Source: Oncomelania hupensis | Lineage: Eukaryota; Mollusca; Gastropoda; Littorinimorpha; Pomatiopsidae | Assembly: GCA_036898135.1 (NCBI GenBank) | Contig: CM072523.1 | Location: 310,001 to 374,000, forward strand | Direction of reading: 5' to 3' | DNA length: 64,000 nucleotides | Part shown: positions 34,900-45,372 of the stretch, one piece after another | Layout: each line of letters begins with the position of its first letter | Numbering within the stretch: the stretch's first letter is position 1 | Translations under genes and position numbers: made by a program | The notes under the pieces: generated by a model | What the model saw: only the letters and a program-made list of their open reading frames with translations | Databases searched by the model: none | What the model was told of the DNA's origin: nothing

Positions 34900-36692
34900 T
34901 CTTCCGCGATGGCGATGGCCATCCATGTGTGTGTGCTGGGGGTCGCTGGTCGGTCCGTGTACTTCTTGAGGAGATTGATGTGGTGGTATCGGGCTCTCCC
35001 GTTCACCTCTACTTGGTAGACTGTCTTGGATTTCTTGGCAGTCACCCGGTACGGTCCTCTCCAAGCGATGTCCAGCTTGTTGGTTCCACTTGGAAGTAAG
35101 AGTAGCACTTGATCGCCGACTTGCAGTTCTCGGTCCTTAGCGTGGCGGTTGTAGTACTTCGCCTGACGGGCTCTTGCCTTCTTCAGTGCTTCACCAGCTT
35201 TCTTCCACGTTGCTTTGAGGGTTTCCTGCAGGTCTGCGACGTACTTGGTGGCACCTCTTGGTGTGTCGTCTATCTTGGCCTCCGTCCAACTTCTGCGTAG
35301 GGCTTCTAGCGGTCCTGCTAGAGGTCCGCCGAATAGCAAGGTTGACGGGGTGTAGCCTGTGGCTGCATGGGGCGTTTCTCGGTATGCGAACAGTGCCGCA
35401 TTCACGTAGGTGTCCCACGCTTCTGGATTGTCGTCGGCGACTTTCCTGAGGATGGTGAGAAGGGTTCCGTTCAGTCTTTCTACTTGTCCGTTGCTGGCTG
35501 GGTGGTATGGTGGTGTGCGAATGTGATGAACTTGTATCAACTCGAACACGTCTTGCATCAGGCGGCCGGTGAACTGAGATCCGTTGTCCGTTCTAATGCT
35601 GTCCGGGAATCCGACTCTGGTAAAGATGGCGATGAGTGCATCTGCAATCTTCTTGGTGTCGATCGCTGGCAACGGGACTGCTTCGCACCACATCGTACAT
35701 GCGTCGACGAGTGTGAGTAGAAATCTGTTCCGCTTCTTGGTCATGGGCAGTGGTCCCACTATGTCTACTGAGACTTGCTGGAATGGTACGCCGACTACTA
35801 CCGATGGTCCTAAGGTAACTGGTACGGTATGATGTCGCGGGGAATATCGTTGACATTGGTGGCAAGATTTCACGTAGCGCTTGACATCCTCCGTGATTCC
35901 TGGCCAATAGTAGTGTGCGCTGATTCTCTGCACTGTGGCTCCAATTCCCATGTGTCCGCTGAGTGGCATGCTGTGGCCTAGTTCTAGTACTTGGGCTCGA
36001 AGGGTGGCTGGTAGTACTAGTTGGGTGTGATCTCCATCTCCTTGTCGATGTAGAACTCCCTGTTCCATGTAGAAGTCTCCCTTGTGCGGGGGTGTGTGCG
36101 CCTTGGGTAGCTTCTGGAAGCACTTCGCTATCGAGGTGTCTTCTTTCTGTGCTGTTTTGATCTCTTCGAGTCCTGGGTTCGGAGCGAACTCGGGCTGGGG
36201 TGGTTGGGTTTTAGCTTGGGCCCTGGTTTGCACTGCAGCTATCTCTACAGTTTTGGGGGGCGTGCCTAAGAACACATACCTACAACCTAGCACTAGATCA
36301 TACAGGGGTTTCTGTAAAACAGCTGCTTGGATTCGTCCTGTGACGTACCTACTCTCTACTTCTATCCAAGCTATTGGGCAAGTAGTCGTCGGTTTCGTCA
36401 AGTCTGCTCCTTGTAAGTCGACTGTCTTGTCTGTCAAGTCCGCGCGCGATACAAGAGATTCGCTAACTATCGCGTCGTATGATAGACCTGTGTCATACAG
36501 ACAGTTCGCTTCTTTACCGTTGACCTTGACCGTGTCTGTCACCGATGGGTGATCTCCGATAGTGTGTGGCTTGTTACCGCTACTTTGAGTTAGAACTCTG
36601 TGCGCTGGCCGGCTTTCGCGCTCTTCCCTACGTTGTGCGGCCAACTTGAAACATTCTGCGGTGGAGTGATTGTTTCTGTTGCAGAACGAACA
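34900..36692 (-). CDS. pol: Zinc knuckle, protease and integrase of element 1 (Gmr1-type pol)
   Basis: The frame is open from the TAG at 36690-36692; the formal ORF (36644-34272) begins with a TTG codon. First comes a CCHC knuckle, CSFCNRNNHSTAEC, at 36689-36648. Numbering from 36644, the protease active site is YDTG (residues 50-53; DTGL instead of the usual DTGA) and the linker contains VQTRAQ. The integrase zinc site is H224, H231, C261, C264; the catalytic triad is D294, D353 and E389 with 35 residues between the last two; a WRGPYRV (GPY/F) module is at 528-535. Integrase coding ends near residue 570. Beyond about 34900 the same frame only reads the RNase H region out of frame. Integrase looks intact, so it could in principle still be functional. 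Confidence 0.9.
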
Positions 36693-37843
36693 CTACCGTC
36701 TCTGTTCTGCGGGACCTCTTTTCCCGAATTCCGTGTTGGGTCCTTTATTTTGCCCAGGTCTGGGGTTATTCGGCTTATTCGCGGTGCGCTCTTCCCGGGT
36801 AGGGCTTCGTTTCTGTGCCTCTTTCCCGTTAGGCTTTAGGTCTCGCCTGAAGCTCTTGGCTTCTCCGTGTGCGGCCACGTACCTATCTGCGACCTTGACC
36901 AGATCTTCTAGTCTTTCCGCGCCCTGCTCTACTGAGAATGTTCTCAGCTCGGGGGTCATGTTTCCCGTAGCTGTTCCCATACTAACAGTTCTGTCAGTCC
37001 ATCATACGTTTTAGCCGTGGCTGACTGGCTAATCCACTTATCCAGCGTTGTGGACAACCGATCCGCGAACTGCGCATAGCTCTCTCCTTTCACTCTCCGA
37101 TTGGTGCGGAATTTTTGCCGGTAGCATTCTCCTGTTAGTTCGAATCCCGTTAGGAGTGCCTCTTTTACTTTGTGATAGTCAGTCACTCTGTCAGTCGGTA
37201 GCTTACTGTAGATGTCATAAGCCTTTCCTCTAAGCCCTTGGCTAAGCTTAAAAGACCAATGAGTGGGATCTAGTTTGTACTCTGTTGCTAGACGCTCAAA
37301 CCTAGTCAGATAGAGATCTAGACCTTCTTCTCTCTCATTGAATGTTCCCAGTGGAAATGACATTCCTTGTACGGGGTTGGGTGCTACCTCTAGCTGATCT
37401 GAGTGGGATGGGGTTGAGGAAGAACTTGAAGCTCCTGATCCCAATCTTCTTAGCTCTAACTCATGCTGTCTTTCTTTTTCTTTTTCTGCCCTCTCATACT
37501 CCCATCTCCTAACTTCTGCTTCTCTCTCTGCTGCTACCTTCTTCTGTTCTGCTTCTAGCTCTAATTTCCTCGTTTCTCTCTCTGCCTCTAATTTCTTCTG
37601 CTCTGCTTCTAATTTCTTCTGCTCTGCTTCTAGTTCCAGTTTCTTTTGCTCTCTTGCTGCTTCTAACTCTAGTTTCTTCTGCTCTGCTTCTAATTTCTTT
37701 GCCTCTCTCTCTGCTGCCCTCTCTGCCTTAGCCTCCTGCTTCTCTACCTCTGCATTGATATACGCAATTAGGTCTCCCCCTGCTAAGTGTAAAGCTTCCC
37801 CTAATTCCTTGAAACGCAATCTCAAGGCCACTGGGTCCGACAT
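36693..37843 (-). pseudogene. gag: Gag of element 1: coiled coil plus SCAN-like capsid, broken once
   Basis: The first ATG in frame is at 37843 (MSDPVALRLRFKELGEAL). Residues of about 30-135 form a charged coiled coil with repeated EAEQKKLE words, followed by a serine-rich linker and a capsid region. The latter part (KGESYAQFADRLSTTLDKW and TYDGLTELLVWEQL) resembles the SCAN domain, which derives from Gmr1-like capsids. The frame stops at 36956. The continuation (TPELRTFSVEQGAERLEDLV) is in another frame, so a one-base deletion or equivalent lies near 36960. An in-frame TAG then separates it from the zinc knuckle. Protein made from this copy would end within the capsid. Confidence 0.85.
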
Positions 37844-38185
37844 TGCCAAACGTGTCTATGCACACCCTCTGAATCAAGTGGAATACCAAAACACTAGCAA
37901 TATTGCAAGTCAATAAAAACAATGCAAAGACCATACAATTCGGAATCAATAATAGAATAAAACAAGAGTCAAATGGCATACAACAGTTACTTAAGCAAAA
38001 CCTGCAAAAGAACAATGCAACATACAGACACAAAAATAATTGAAGCAAAAAAGTTTTTAACTAAAGAATAGTGCACCCAACTGATCAGTGTTATACCCTT
38101 ACACTATTCTAAGTTACTCTACTTCTACTGTTATCTAATTTTATTGTACTAAGGTCCGGTTATACCCAATTCCTATTATACACAG
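37844..38185 (-). other. 5' leader of element 1
   Basis: About 340 bp of A/T-rich untranslated sequence between the primer-binding site and gag start; no further ORF of note. Confidence 0.7.
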
Positions 38186-38203
38186 ATCCTGGCAGGCTCG
38201 CCA
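38186..38203 (-). promoter_or_regulatory. Putative primer-binding site, element 1
   Basis: On the minus strand TGGCGAGCCTGCCAGGAT begins 7 nt after the 5' LTR and starts with the TGG expected to pair with a tRNA CCA end. The tRNA species was not identified. Confidence 0.6.
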
Positions 38204-38210
38204 ATTAAAG

Positions 38211-39291
38211 TGTCACGTGGGGTTTATGGGCTCTGCACAATGGAATTATGGACCCTCACGTTTATTCGGTGGGAACTGCTAGTAGGTCACCCTATGAATT
38301 ACTTTAATAAATTTATTTGTTTAGCTCGTTCTGTGTTAAGGTTGGGGTACAGAAATAGATAGAAAAATGGTAAGAGATTACTGTCACACTAGCTTTCACA
38401 CGGCTATGAATCAAATGTAGTCCAGCCACTTGATAACAGTTAAAATCACACATTTATTTCTTCTACTCTATACAAGATTCTCTAAGTACTAATCTAACTT
38501 AAAAAGTCTCTTTCAATGCAAATAGTTCGATCGCTGATAGTCTAGGCAGCTGTTATTTCTTCCTCGGGCACTTGCTATAATATTTCATGTAGATTTGGAC
38601 TACTGTGGTCCGTTTTACAGTTTCTGAAGAGTTGGACTACTGTGGTCCTGTTATGATCAGTTTAAGTGCACTTTGGCGTGTTCACTTAACTGCTAGATGG
38701 AGCGTGCGAAGTCCTTCTGTGAGGTAGCTTCTGGTCCACCTGGGTAGTTGTGTAGTTGGGTTCCCTTGCCACGCTGTGGGGTCTTGTAGGGGGTTTGGCA
38801 AGGTAGCTCTTTCCGGCTTGTGCGGCAGAGTCTCCTCAACCAACTAGTCGTTTCTGTGGAGTGGGGTGCACAGGATAGCTCGGGATAGCTCGCGATAGCT
38901 CGCCTGCTCGTCTGTTTGACAAGTTCAGGCCAGTGATGACTTGAGAGAATTCTAAGATTTCAAAGTCCTGCTTCCTGGTCTATGAGTGTAGAGATTTCTC
39001 TAGCTGTGGAGATGTTGACTCTACCTCGTCTCACACACGACTGATTCAAACTGTGTTAGGCTCTGACACAGTCAAAACTGCTCTACCCACTGAGCCTGCT
39101 CTGATTGGTTAAAACGGTCCGATTCAAAGCTCAAGTGCTGAGTCACTGCGATGTGGGTGGCTCGCTCGCTGTGTGTGGTTTGCTGTGTAATTTAATTGCT
39201 GCTGTGTAATAGTCTAACTTCTCTACTGTTACAAAGACTACACATGGCGAAATAGTCAACAAGCAGAGTTAAAACTAGCCAATTCATGACA
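38211..39291 (-). repeat. 5' LTR of element 1 (right side)
   Basis: 1081 bp, nearly identical to the left LTR. Its excess length comes from a 10-bp insertion near 39182-39195 minus a 1-bp deletion near 38703. It would hold the promoter for the minus-strand transcript. Confidence 0.93.
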
Positions 39292-40138
39292 ATAGTTCAG
39301 TGTTTTTTTTAATGTCTTTTTGCCAAAATTAAAAGACAAATATAAATAAATAAATAAATAAATTAAAAAAAACGATCATACATAATTATGATCAAACAAC
39401 ATCAATTATAATAGATTCTAAAAGACTGAAGAACTAAAAAACGTTTTTGCCAACCTAATGCATACTTCAAAACTAATATTGCCCAGAGACGTAACATTGT
39501 TAGGCAGACTATTACGCAATTGATCGCATTCAAATAAAACATGTTTCAAAGATAACATTTTTAAAAGATGTAAGCTTACATTTGATATTCTTACAATATT
39601 TAGATCTTATAGAATTTAGATACATTCAAAAAGCCATCGTCACTACAGTCCTGGGGATTCCATTATGTTGTTCAAATTGTTGATAAAAATGACATTTCTT
39701 TTTGTGTGTGTGATTGTTTAGGATAACATATAACTGCAGTTGCTGTTATAACACTTTTGGTACAGGATAATGTACAATCGTCTAAAGGCATTACTCCCGA
39801 TGTTTCATAGGCACGCATTGTTTTAGTGTGTATAGCAATTCCAAGAGCCAATTGTATGTTTTATATGCCTTATTGTCTAAAATCTTTATCTTTTTTAATA
39901 TAGCATATAGAGGCAGAAAATAAGCCTCTTGGCCGTACGTTAATTTAATTCTAACAAACGCACATGCTAAATGTACTAAAGATTTAGGATCCTGTCTCCA
40001 AGGTAGTTTGATAAAAAAAAATTTAAATTTATAAATTATAACTTTTGGCAGCATTTTGAATTTAATATTCGGTATGTCTTTTTTTCAATGTAATTTAGGA
40101 GTAAAATATACACCTAGAAATCTAACGTCTTTTACATA

Positions 40139-40166
40139 CTACTCAAAATAATACAAGGGCCACTTG
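40139..40166 (+). repeat. Tc1 left terminal inverted repeat
   Basis: CTACTCAAAATAATACAAGG then GCCACTTG; pairs with 41723-41750. Confidence 0.92.
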
Positions 40167-40361
40167 GACATATGGGTCTCTCTTTAAATCAGAAACACGA
40201 ATTCAATTTATTAGTTCATCATATTTTATTGCAATCATTTCTGCATCAATAACAAAAAAAGATTTTAGACATCAGTCGCTTAAAATTCGAGTAAATTCAA
40301 TTTAACTGGACATACCCCTCATTTACAAAATCAAAACTTTATAAACCAAAAATCTATAGAG

Positions 40362-41390
40362 TCAGTATCGGGTGTGGCCACCGTTTGCATCAATGCAGTC
40401 TTGGCATCGTTGTCTCATGGACCGTATCAGGTTATGGAGGATGTTTCCTGGGATGGCTAACCACTCTTGCTGGAGAACTTGGGCCAGAACTTAAAGGTTA
40501 GCTCCTGGAGGGAGGTTTGCACGTGTCTGTCGACCCAAGACATCCCACAGATGTTCTATGGGGTTCAAATCGGGTGATCGAGCCGGCCAATCCATTCTTA
40601 TGACGTGCTGTTGCTGCAGGAAGTCATTGACGATACGCGCTCGGTGGGGTCTGGCATTATCGTCCTGTAGTATGGCACCTTCCCCAATGGCCCGCAGAAC
40701 TGGAAGAACCCTAGGTTGTAGGACGTCATCCCTGTAGCCAATACCGTTTAAGTTGCCATGAATTTGGAGGAGGGGTGTTCTGAAGTTTAATGCGAAGCCA
40801 CCCCACATCATGACAGATCCACCACCAAAGCGGTCATGCTCGCGCACCGTCGCATCAGCAAAACGCTCCCGTGGACGCCTCCAAACATTCACTCGACGGT
40901 CGTTGAAAGACAAGGAGAACCGAGACTCGTCTGTAAAGAGCACCCTTGACCAATTTTGCCTAGTCCACACCAAATGACGCCGAGCCCAGGCCAAACGCGC
41001 TGCACGGTGAGCTGGGGTGAGCAAAGGCCGTTCTGCTGGTCGTCTTGATCGCAGGTTTGCCTCGTGTAGACGGTTGCGAATTGTCTGGTCGCTGACGTTA
41101 ACATTGCTGGCTGTGTGAAGCTGTCTTCTGATGGTGTTTGCTGTAGCGGACCTCATCCTAAGAGCTGACAGGGTGATGAAATGGTCTTGTCTTGCAGTGG
41201 TAACGCGGGGGCGTCCGGACCTTCTTGGTTCTTGGACGCTTCCAGTGTTGTTAAAGCGCTCCCGCAGCCTTTGGACACCGGAGTGGGACACTCCCAGCCG
41301 CCTGCCCACTTCTCTCACCCCCACCCCTTCCTGAAGCCATGCAATAGCTCTGCCTCTACCCGCATCAGTCAATCGTCGCCTTGGGGGCAT
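40362..41390 (-). pseudogene. Tc1-family transposase with one nonsense codon
   Basis: The ATG at 41390 opens a 299-codon frame that stops at TAA (40488-40490). The same frame then continues without another stop through LQQEWLAIPGNILHNLIRSM and HTRY to TGA at 40362, giving about 342 codons, the usual Tc1 length. Two helix-turn-helix segments (residues about 5-45 and 65-115) flank a GRPR-type SGRPR motif (58-62). The catalytic triad is D154 (FTDESRF), D244 (QDDNARPH) and E279 (SPDLNPIEH), a DD34E pattern. The cut protein keeps all catalytic residues and loses only about 43 C-terminal residues. The enzyme would cut and paste elements bearing the matching inverted repeats. Confidence 0.93.
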
Positions 41391-41722
41391 GGTTAAAAAA
41401 GCAGCAAAAGCGCTGCCATTTATACCCAGAAAAAAGCGCCGATTGTTGAACTGAACTCAGAAAATGCAAGCCTTTCGCGTACAAATCACTTTTTAATGTT
41501 GAAAATTTTGCTTTATTAGCAAGACAACAGTAAATTAGGGTCATTATTTGGTAAAAATTGGGTTTGTTTTTCAACTCAGTGCAGAAAGTTCAAAACTCAC
41601 ACATGTGATTACTTCTCAGAATAAGATTGTCTTGAATGTTACTGTACAGGATAAGTTTTGAAGTAAGCAATATAAGCGATATTATTGATAGCAGCAAAAA
41701 TAATTAAACTAAATGAAATATG

Positions 41723-41750
41723 AGAGTGGCCCTTCAATTATTTTGAGTAG
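41723..41750 (-). repeat. Tc1 right terminal inverted repeat
   Basis: Minus strand CTACTCAAAATAATTGAAGG then GCCACTCT; differs from the left repeat at two central bases and at the inner end. Confidence 0.92.
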
Positions 41751-42005
41751 TAGATTTGAATTTCTAATTTTCAATGTAAATTGTAGGCAGTTCATGACCA
41801 TTAGTAAATAAAATCATACTAGTGTTTTTTTCTGTAGACAGTTTCAATCCATTTTGATTCATAACACAAGCAATATTATTTTTTCTAGTTGGTATAATTT
41901 TGCAACCTGTTTAATTTTATATAGAGACGCTTTCCGTCTTTAAGATACATGCATCCAAATGGCAATATCATAAGCGTATTGAACAATATTGAACAACAAC
42001 AATCA

Positions 42006-42229
42006 GTGTGTGGATGTGACAGCCATTCTAGCTGGAACACGCTGGTTGGAAGCCTTTGTCTTTTAATACTGCGCTGCTTGTGGCAGTCAGTATAATTAAC
42101 AATGGCTTTGGCTGCAATAAATGGGAGCGTGTTATGTTCCTATGTTCCCATAGCTTCCGCCATTTCCAGCAACACTCTTTGTTGTGGCAGTTCTTAGGAA
42201 CGAAACTAAACTATGGGTCCTACACAATA
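42006..42229. other. Unassigned sequence
   Basis: No gene or element recognised. Confidence 0.4.
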
Positions 42230-42600
42230 CACAATCTTTATATCTATATACAAGTCTGGCTATTTCTTAACAGTGTATAAGTCTTGCTGTATCTTAATAG
42301 AATAGACTGAGTTCTATACCAGTCATGCTATATCAAACTATGAGTTCTGTATACCGGTCTTGCTCTATCTTAACAAAACAGATTATGGGTTATATATACA
42401 AGTCTTGTTGTATCTCAAAACAACAAACTATGAGTTCTGTATACCGGTCTTGTTATATCTTAACAAAACAGATTATGGGTTATATAATACAAGTCTTGTT
42501 GTATCTTAACAAAACAGATTATGGGTTATATATACAAGTCTTGTTGTATCTCAAAAGAACAAACTACGAGTTATGCACACAGGTTTTGTTATACTTAAGC
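42230..42600. repeat. 45-bp tandem repeat, about eight copies
   Basis: Two variants alternate, one with GTATACCGGTCTTG and CAAACTATGAGTTCT, the other with TATACAAGTCTTG and CAGATTATGGGTTAT, giving a 90-bp higher-order period in the middle. Confidence 0.88.
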
Positions 42601-43995
42601 CCTCTTAGTAATTATTTAGAAAGTAATAGGGGACCCTATTATGAACCCTAAACAAAAGCTATTATTACTGTAAGGGTTTAACCAAAGGATATCTATTATA
42701 ATGTGGTGGTGGCTGTATAGGAGGAATGATGTGGGGATTGAGTGCCTGAGGTGTGTGTTTTGTATTCTGTATCATGCTGCTTTGTGAGGACCGAAATACG
42801 ATATAGCAATTTTGAGATTGTTATTAGACAGGAGAAGACGGCAAGTGGGTAGTGGATGGAGTGGAGATAAAGGTTTATGAAAGGTGTTGTCTATGTTTAG
42901 GTCGTCAATTCAAAGATGGCGTCATGTAGTGATAGTCTGTGGTAAAATAGCAGTGTATCTACCTTTCACTGTTAATAGAGGATACAGACTTGCATAGCGT
43001 CATCTATCAAGCATGTAGTGGCTTCACTATTAAATTAGACAATGATAGTTTTGGGATGTGAGATGAAATCACAGACCGTGCAATGAAGGGCACCTTGGTG
43101 AACTAGACTTTATTATTTGCAGCCTCAATTTCTAAATGCATACACACCTTCTTCCTGTCATGTTGCGTTAGTGTGGAGGTAATGGCAGGGGGCAGTGTTA
43201 TTAAATTAAATCCATAACAGGTTAAGGGTTTGAATAGAAATCACAGACCGTATCATGAAAAAAGTCTTTAATGCCAAAGCAGTTGAATTCAGTTTTCAGT
43301 GTTAGTGCAAGCACAGGTTTTTGACAGAAGTGCAGACAGAGGTTCTGTGGTTAATTTCCATGACTGTAGAGTCTGTACTTTACCATCCACCCTTACATTT
43401 ACATAATTTATATAAAATACTATAAGTGACAACTGACAGGTTAGCAATCGTGTGTCCGTGGTGAAAGTGTAGTACCCCCTGCTGTATCGGTATTATTAAG
43501 CCATTAGCCGTTTTTGTTATGAAATGAAATCAAGACCGCATAATTAAGCGATTCGATTATTATTTTTTTTAATTTTGACACTTTTTTGTCAATTTTTATA
43601 GGGAAATTCTGGGCCGCCTCCCCAGGGGAAGGTGTAGTCTCAGCCTGTGGCGCACGCAACCTACCTAATATTACTTGTGTTTTTTTAAATTTTGCTGGGG
43701 GAGCAAACCGGAGTACCCTGAGAAAACCCCAGAGACGTTGCCCGAGTCAAAAGTAAATAACATTGGGAGAAACATAACGCCCAGATGCTGGATCGATGCC
43801 ACACCACTGGTTTCTGCCCTGTAGACAAGGCAAGTTAGTCCCGCCTTACTCGGCCACAACGATCGCATTTTTCTGTTAAATATAAATTATTTAAATTTTA
43901 GTTTTAATGTATAATTTATGTTTGCTGTCATTTTGTCCTCTTTGGGACCTCGTTAGCAGATTGGGAAAAACGACTGCAAAACATTGGAAGACTTA
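42601..43995. other. Unassigned intergenic sequence
   Basis: No coding region or structural RNA recognised. Three loose copies of an AATCACAGACCGTRTCATGAA-type word occur at about 43068, 43238 and 43525 (ATCAAGACCGCATAATTAAG), hinting at an old dispersed or tandem repeat. 43590-43865 is GC-richer and contains AACCGGAGTACCCTGAGAAA, a phrase I associate with dispersed invertebrate repeats; this could not be assigned to a family. Confidence 0.45.
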
Positions 43996-44531
43996 ACTCT
44001 GAGGGAGATAAACGGTGACATCCCTAACCTACAACCCTATAGTAGTGGTCACATTGTCTTACACTCTGAGGGAGATAAACGGTGACATCCCTAACCTACA
44101 ACCCTATAGTAGTGGTCACATTGTCTTACACTCTGAGGGAGATAAACGGTGACATCCCTAACCTACAACCCTATAGTAGTGGTCACATTGTCTTACACTC
44201 TGAGGGAGATAAACGGTGACATCCCTAACCTACAACCCTATAGTAGTGGTCACATTGTCTTACACTCTGAGGGAGATAAACGGTGACATCCCTAACCTAC
44301 AACCCTATAGTAGTGGTCACATTGTCTTACACTCTGAGGGAGATAAACGGTGACATCCCTAACCTACAACCCTATAGTAGTGGTCACATTGTCTAACACT
44401 CTGAGGGAGATAAACGGTGACATCCCTAACCTACAACCCTATAGTAGTGGTCACATTGTCTTACACTCTGAGGGAGATAAACGGTGACATCCCTAACCTA
44501 CAACCCTATAGTAGTGGTCACATTGTCTTAC
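43996..44531. repeat. 67-bp tandem repeat, eight copies
   Basis: Units start ACTCTGAGGGAGATAAACGG and are virtually identical (one T/A change in a CTTAC word), so the array is very recent or actively homogenised. Confidence 0.97.
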
Positions 44532-44552
44532 CTTTACGGCTTTTACATTGGG

Positions 44553-44633
44553 TTACGAGATTGTTCAGCCTGGCATAACTATAACAGTGCAGTGTACAAA
44601 CTGAGATTGTTCAGCCTGGTATGCTTATAACAG
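44553..44633. repeat. 46-bp tandem repeat, left of SINE
   Basis: Units contain GAGATTGTTCAGCCTGGCAT and AACAGTGCAGTGTACAAACT. The array resumes at 45124 after the SINE. Confidence 0.9.
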
Positions 44634-45056
44634 GAGGCACTGTGGTCTAATGGTAGTGCTTCGGCTTGCGGATCGGAAGGTCCCGGGTTCGAGCCCTGGC
44701 CGGGCCATTGTGTTGTGTCCCTGGGAAAGACACTTTACTCCTGTTTTCCTACTCCTTCGGATGAGAGTATAAACCGAGGTCTAGTCTGTGTCGCATACAT
44801 TCCATCATAACGGACTTTAAAGATCCTGACGCTCATGTCCTAGACGGGTGAGTGCCGGTGACAAGAAAACACCCAGCATGCACCTAGGTCCTTCTCCCCC
44901 ATCCCTGGCTGCCCAGGATTGTGCTCAGTTGTCCTGGCGTCAGACCATGCGCCCAAAGGCAGCGGGTGGGCGTCTCGGGCGGCTTGAGTTAGATCCTGTA
45001 TCGGCCAGCGCCTTGAGCAGCTCTTGAGCTGGAAAAGCGCTATATAAGAACGACTA

Positions 45057-45123
<67 letters not shown>
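44634..45123 (+). mobile_element. tRNA-derived SINE with (AAT)n tail
   Basis: About 490 bp inserted into the 46-bp array; the array word ATAACAG borders both ends and is the likely target duplication. The 5' end is tRNA-related: A box TGGTCTAATGG (44652-44662) and B box GGTTCGAGCCC (44686-44696), both matching RNA polymerase III consensus. A body with TGTGTCCCTGGGAAAGACAC, typical of several marine SINE families, follows, then GACTTTAAAGATCCTGACGC, then a 3' part with AAAAGCGCTATATAAGAACG leading into (AAT)n. No cloverleaf-forming mature tRNA is expected; the acceptor ends do not pair well, so I do not call a tRNA gene. Confidence 0.88.

Positions 45124-45127
<4 letters not shown>
45056..45127. 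repeat. (AAT)n SINE tail
   Basis: Pure trinucleotide run of about 70 bp forming the 3' terminus of the SINE. Confidence 0.95.
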
Positions 45128-45132
<5 letters not shown>

Positions 45133-45290
45133 GTGCAGTGTACAAACTGCGATTGTTCAGCCTGGCATAACCATAACGGTGCAGTGTACACACTGAGATT
45201 GTTCAGCCTGGCATAACTATAACAGTGCAGTGTACAAACTGAGATTGTTCAGCCTGGCATGCCCATAACAGTGCAGTGTACACACTGAGG
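45124..45290. repeat. 46-bp tandem repeat, right of SINE
   Basis: Continuation of the array at 44553, about 3.5 units. Confidence 0.9.
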
Positions 45291-45372
45291 TCTAGACCGT
45301 GAAAGCATCCATTCCATCGCATGGACTTTAAAGATCCTGATGCTCATGTCCTAGATGGGCGTGTGAAATACA
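45283..45372 (+). mobile_element. SINE body fragment
   Basis: CTGAGGTCTAGACCGTG then GGACTTTAAAGATCCTGATG and CTCATGTCCTAGATGGGCG match 44775-44852 of the complete SINE. Neither end is preserved. Confidence 0.75.

Larger units (their letters stand above)
33047..39291 (-). mobile_element. Complete non-autonomous Ty3/gypsy element of Gmr1 type
   Basis: A 6245-bp element with two LTRs (33047-34118 and 38211-39291), each starting TGTCA and ending TGACA, flanked by a perfect 5-bp duplication ATAGT (33042-33046 and 39292-39296). On the minus strand the order is 5' LTR, primer-binding site, gag with coiled coil and SCAN-like capsid, zinc knuckle, protease, integrase, RT thumb remnant plus RNase H, polypurine tract, 3' LTR. 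Integrase lies before RT/RNase H, the copia-like order known for Gmr1-type members of Ty3/gypsy. The RT fingers/palm are missing, so it cannot copy itself. LTRs differ by about six substitutions, a 10-bp insertion and a 1-bp indel, so the insertion is recent. Confidence 0.93.
40139..41750 (-). mobile_element. Tc1-type transposon, nearly intact
   Basis: A 1612-bp element with terminal inverted repeats of about 28 bp: CTACTCAAAATAATACAAGG at the left end and, on the minus strand, CTACTCAAAATAATTGAAGG at the right end, both followed by GCCACT. TA dinucleotides at 40137-40138 and 41751-41752 are the expected target duplication. A single transposase gene fills most of the interior. It lies inside the older I/Nimb-like LINE remnant. 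Confidence 0.95.
39310..42005 (-). pseudogene. I/Nimb-like LINE reverse transcriptase remnant, split by Tc1
   Basis: From 42005 downward the minus strand shows a decayed RT: an FNTAYDIAIWM segment that looks like a damaged Y-DD box, MNQNGLKLSTEKT, and ILFTNGHELPTIYIEN up to 41753. The Tc1 transposon lies between. After it come VRFLGVYFTPKLH (40130-40090) and LACAFVRIKLTYGQEAYF (39970-39915), then KILDNKAYKTYNW and GVMPLDDCTLSCTK (39800-39740). Weaker similarity continues to about 39450 (VLFECDQLRNSLP). The motif order matches the palm to C-terminal part of I/Nimb-group LINEs. Multiple stops and frameshifts mark it as old. Confidence 0.75.

Noticed and set aside
43590..43865. Candidate gene or exon with PEYPEKT-like codons
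   Set aside because: The AACCGGAGTACCCTGAGAAA phrase looked familiar from dispersed repeats, but there is no frame, splice context or terminal structure to support an exon or a named element.
44634..44710. Possible functional tRNA gene
   Set aside because: A and B boxes are present, but the sequence continues into SINE body and an AAT tail and the acceptor arms do not pair well; it is the tRNA-derived head of a SINE.
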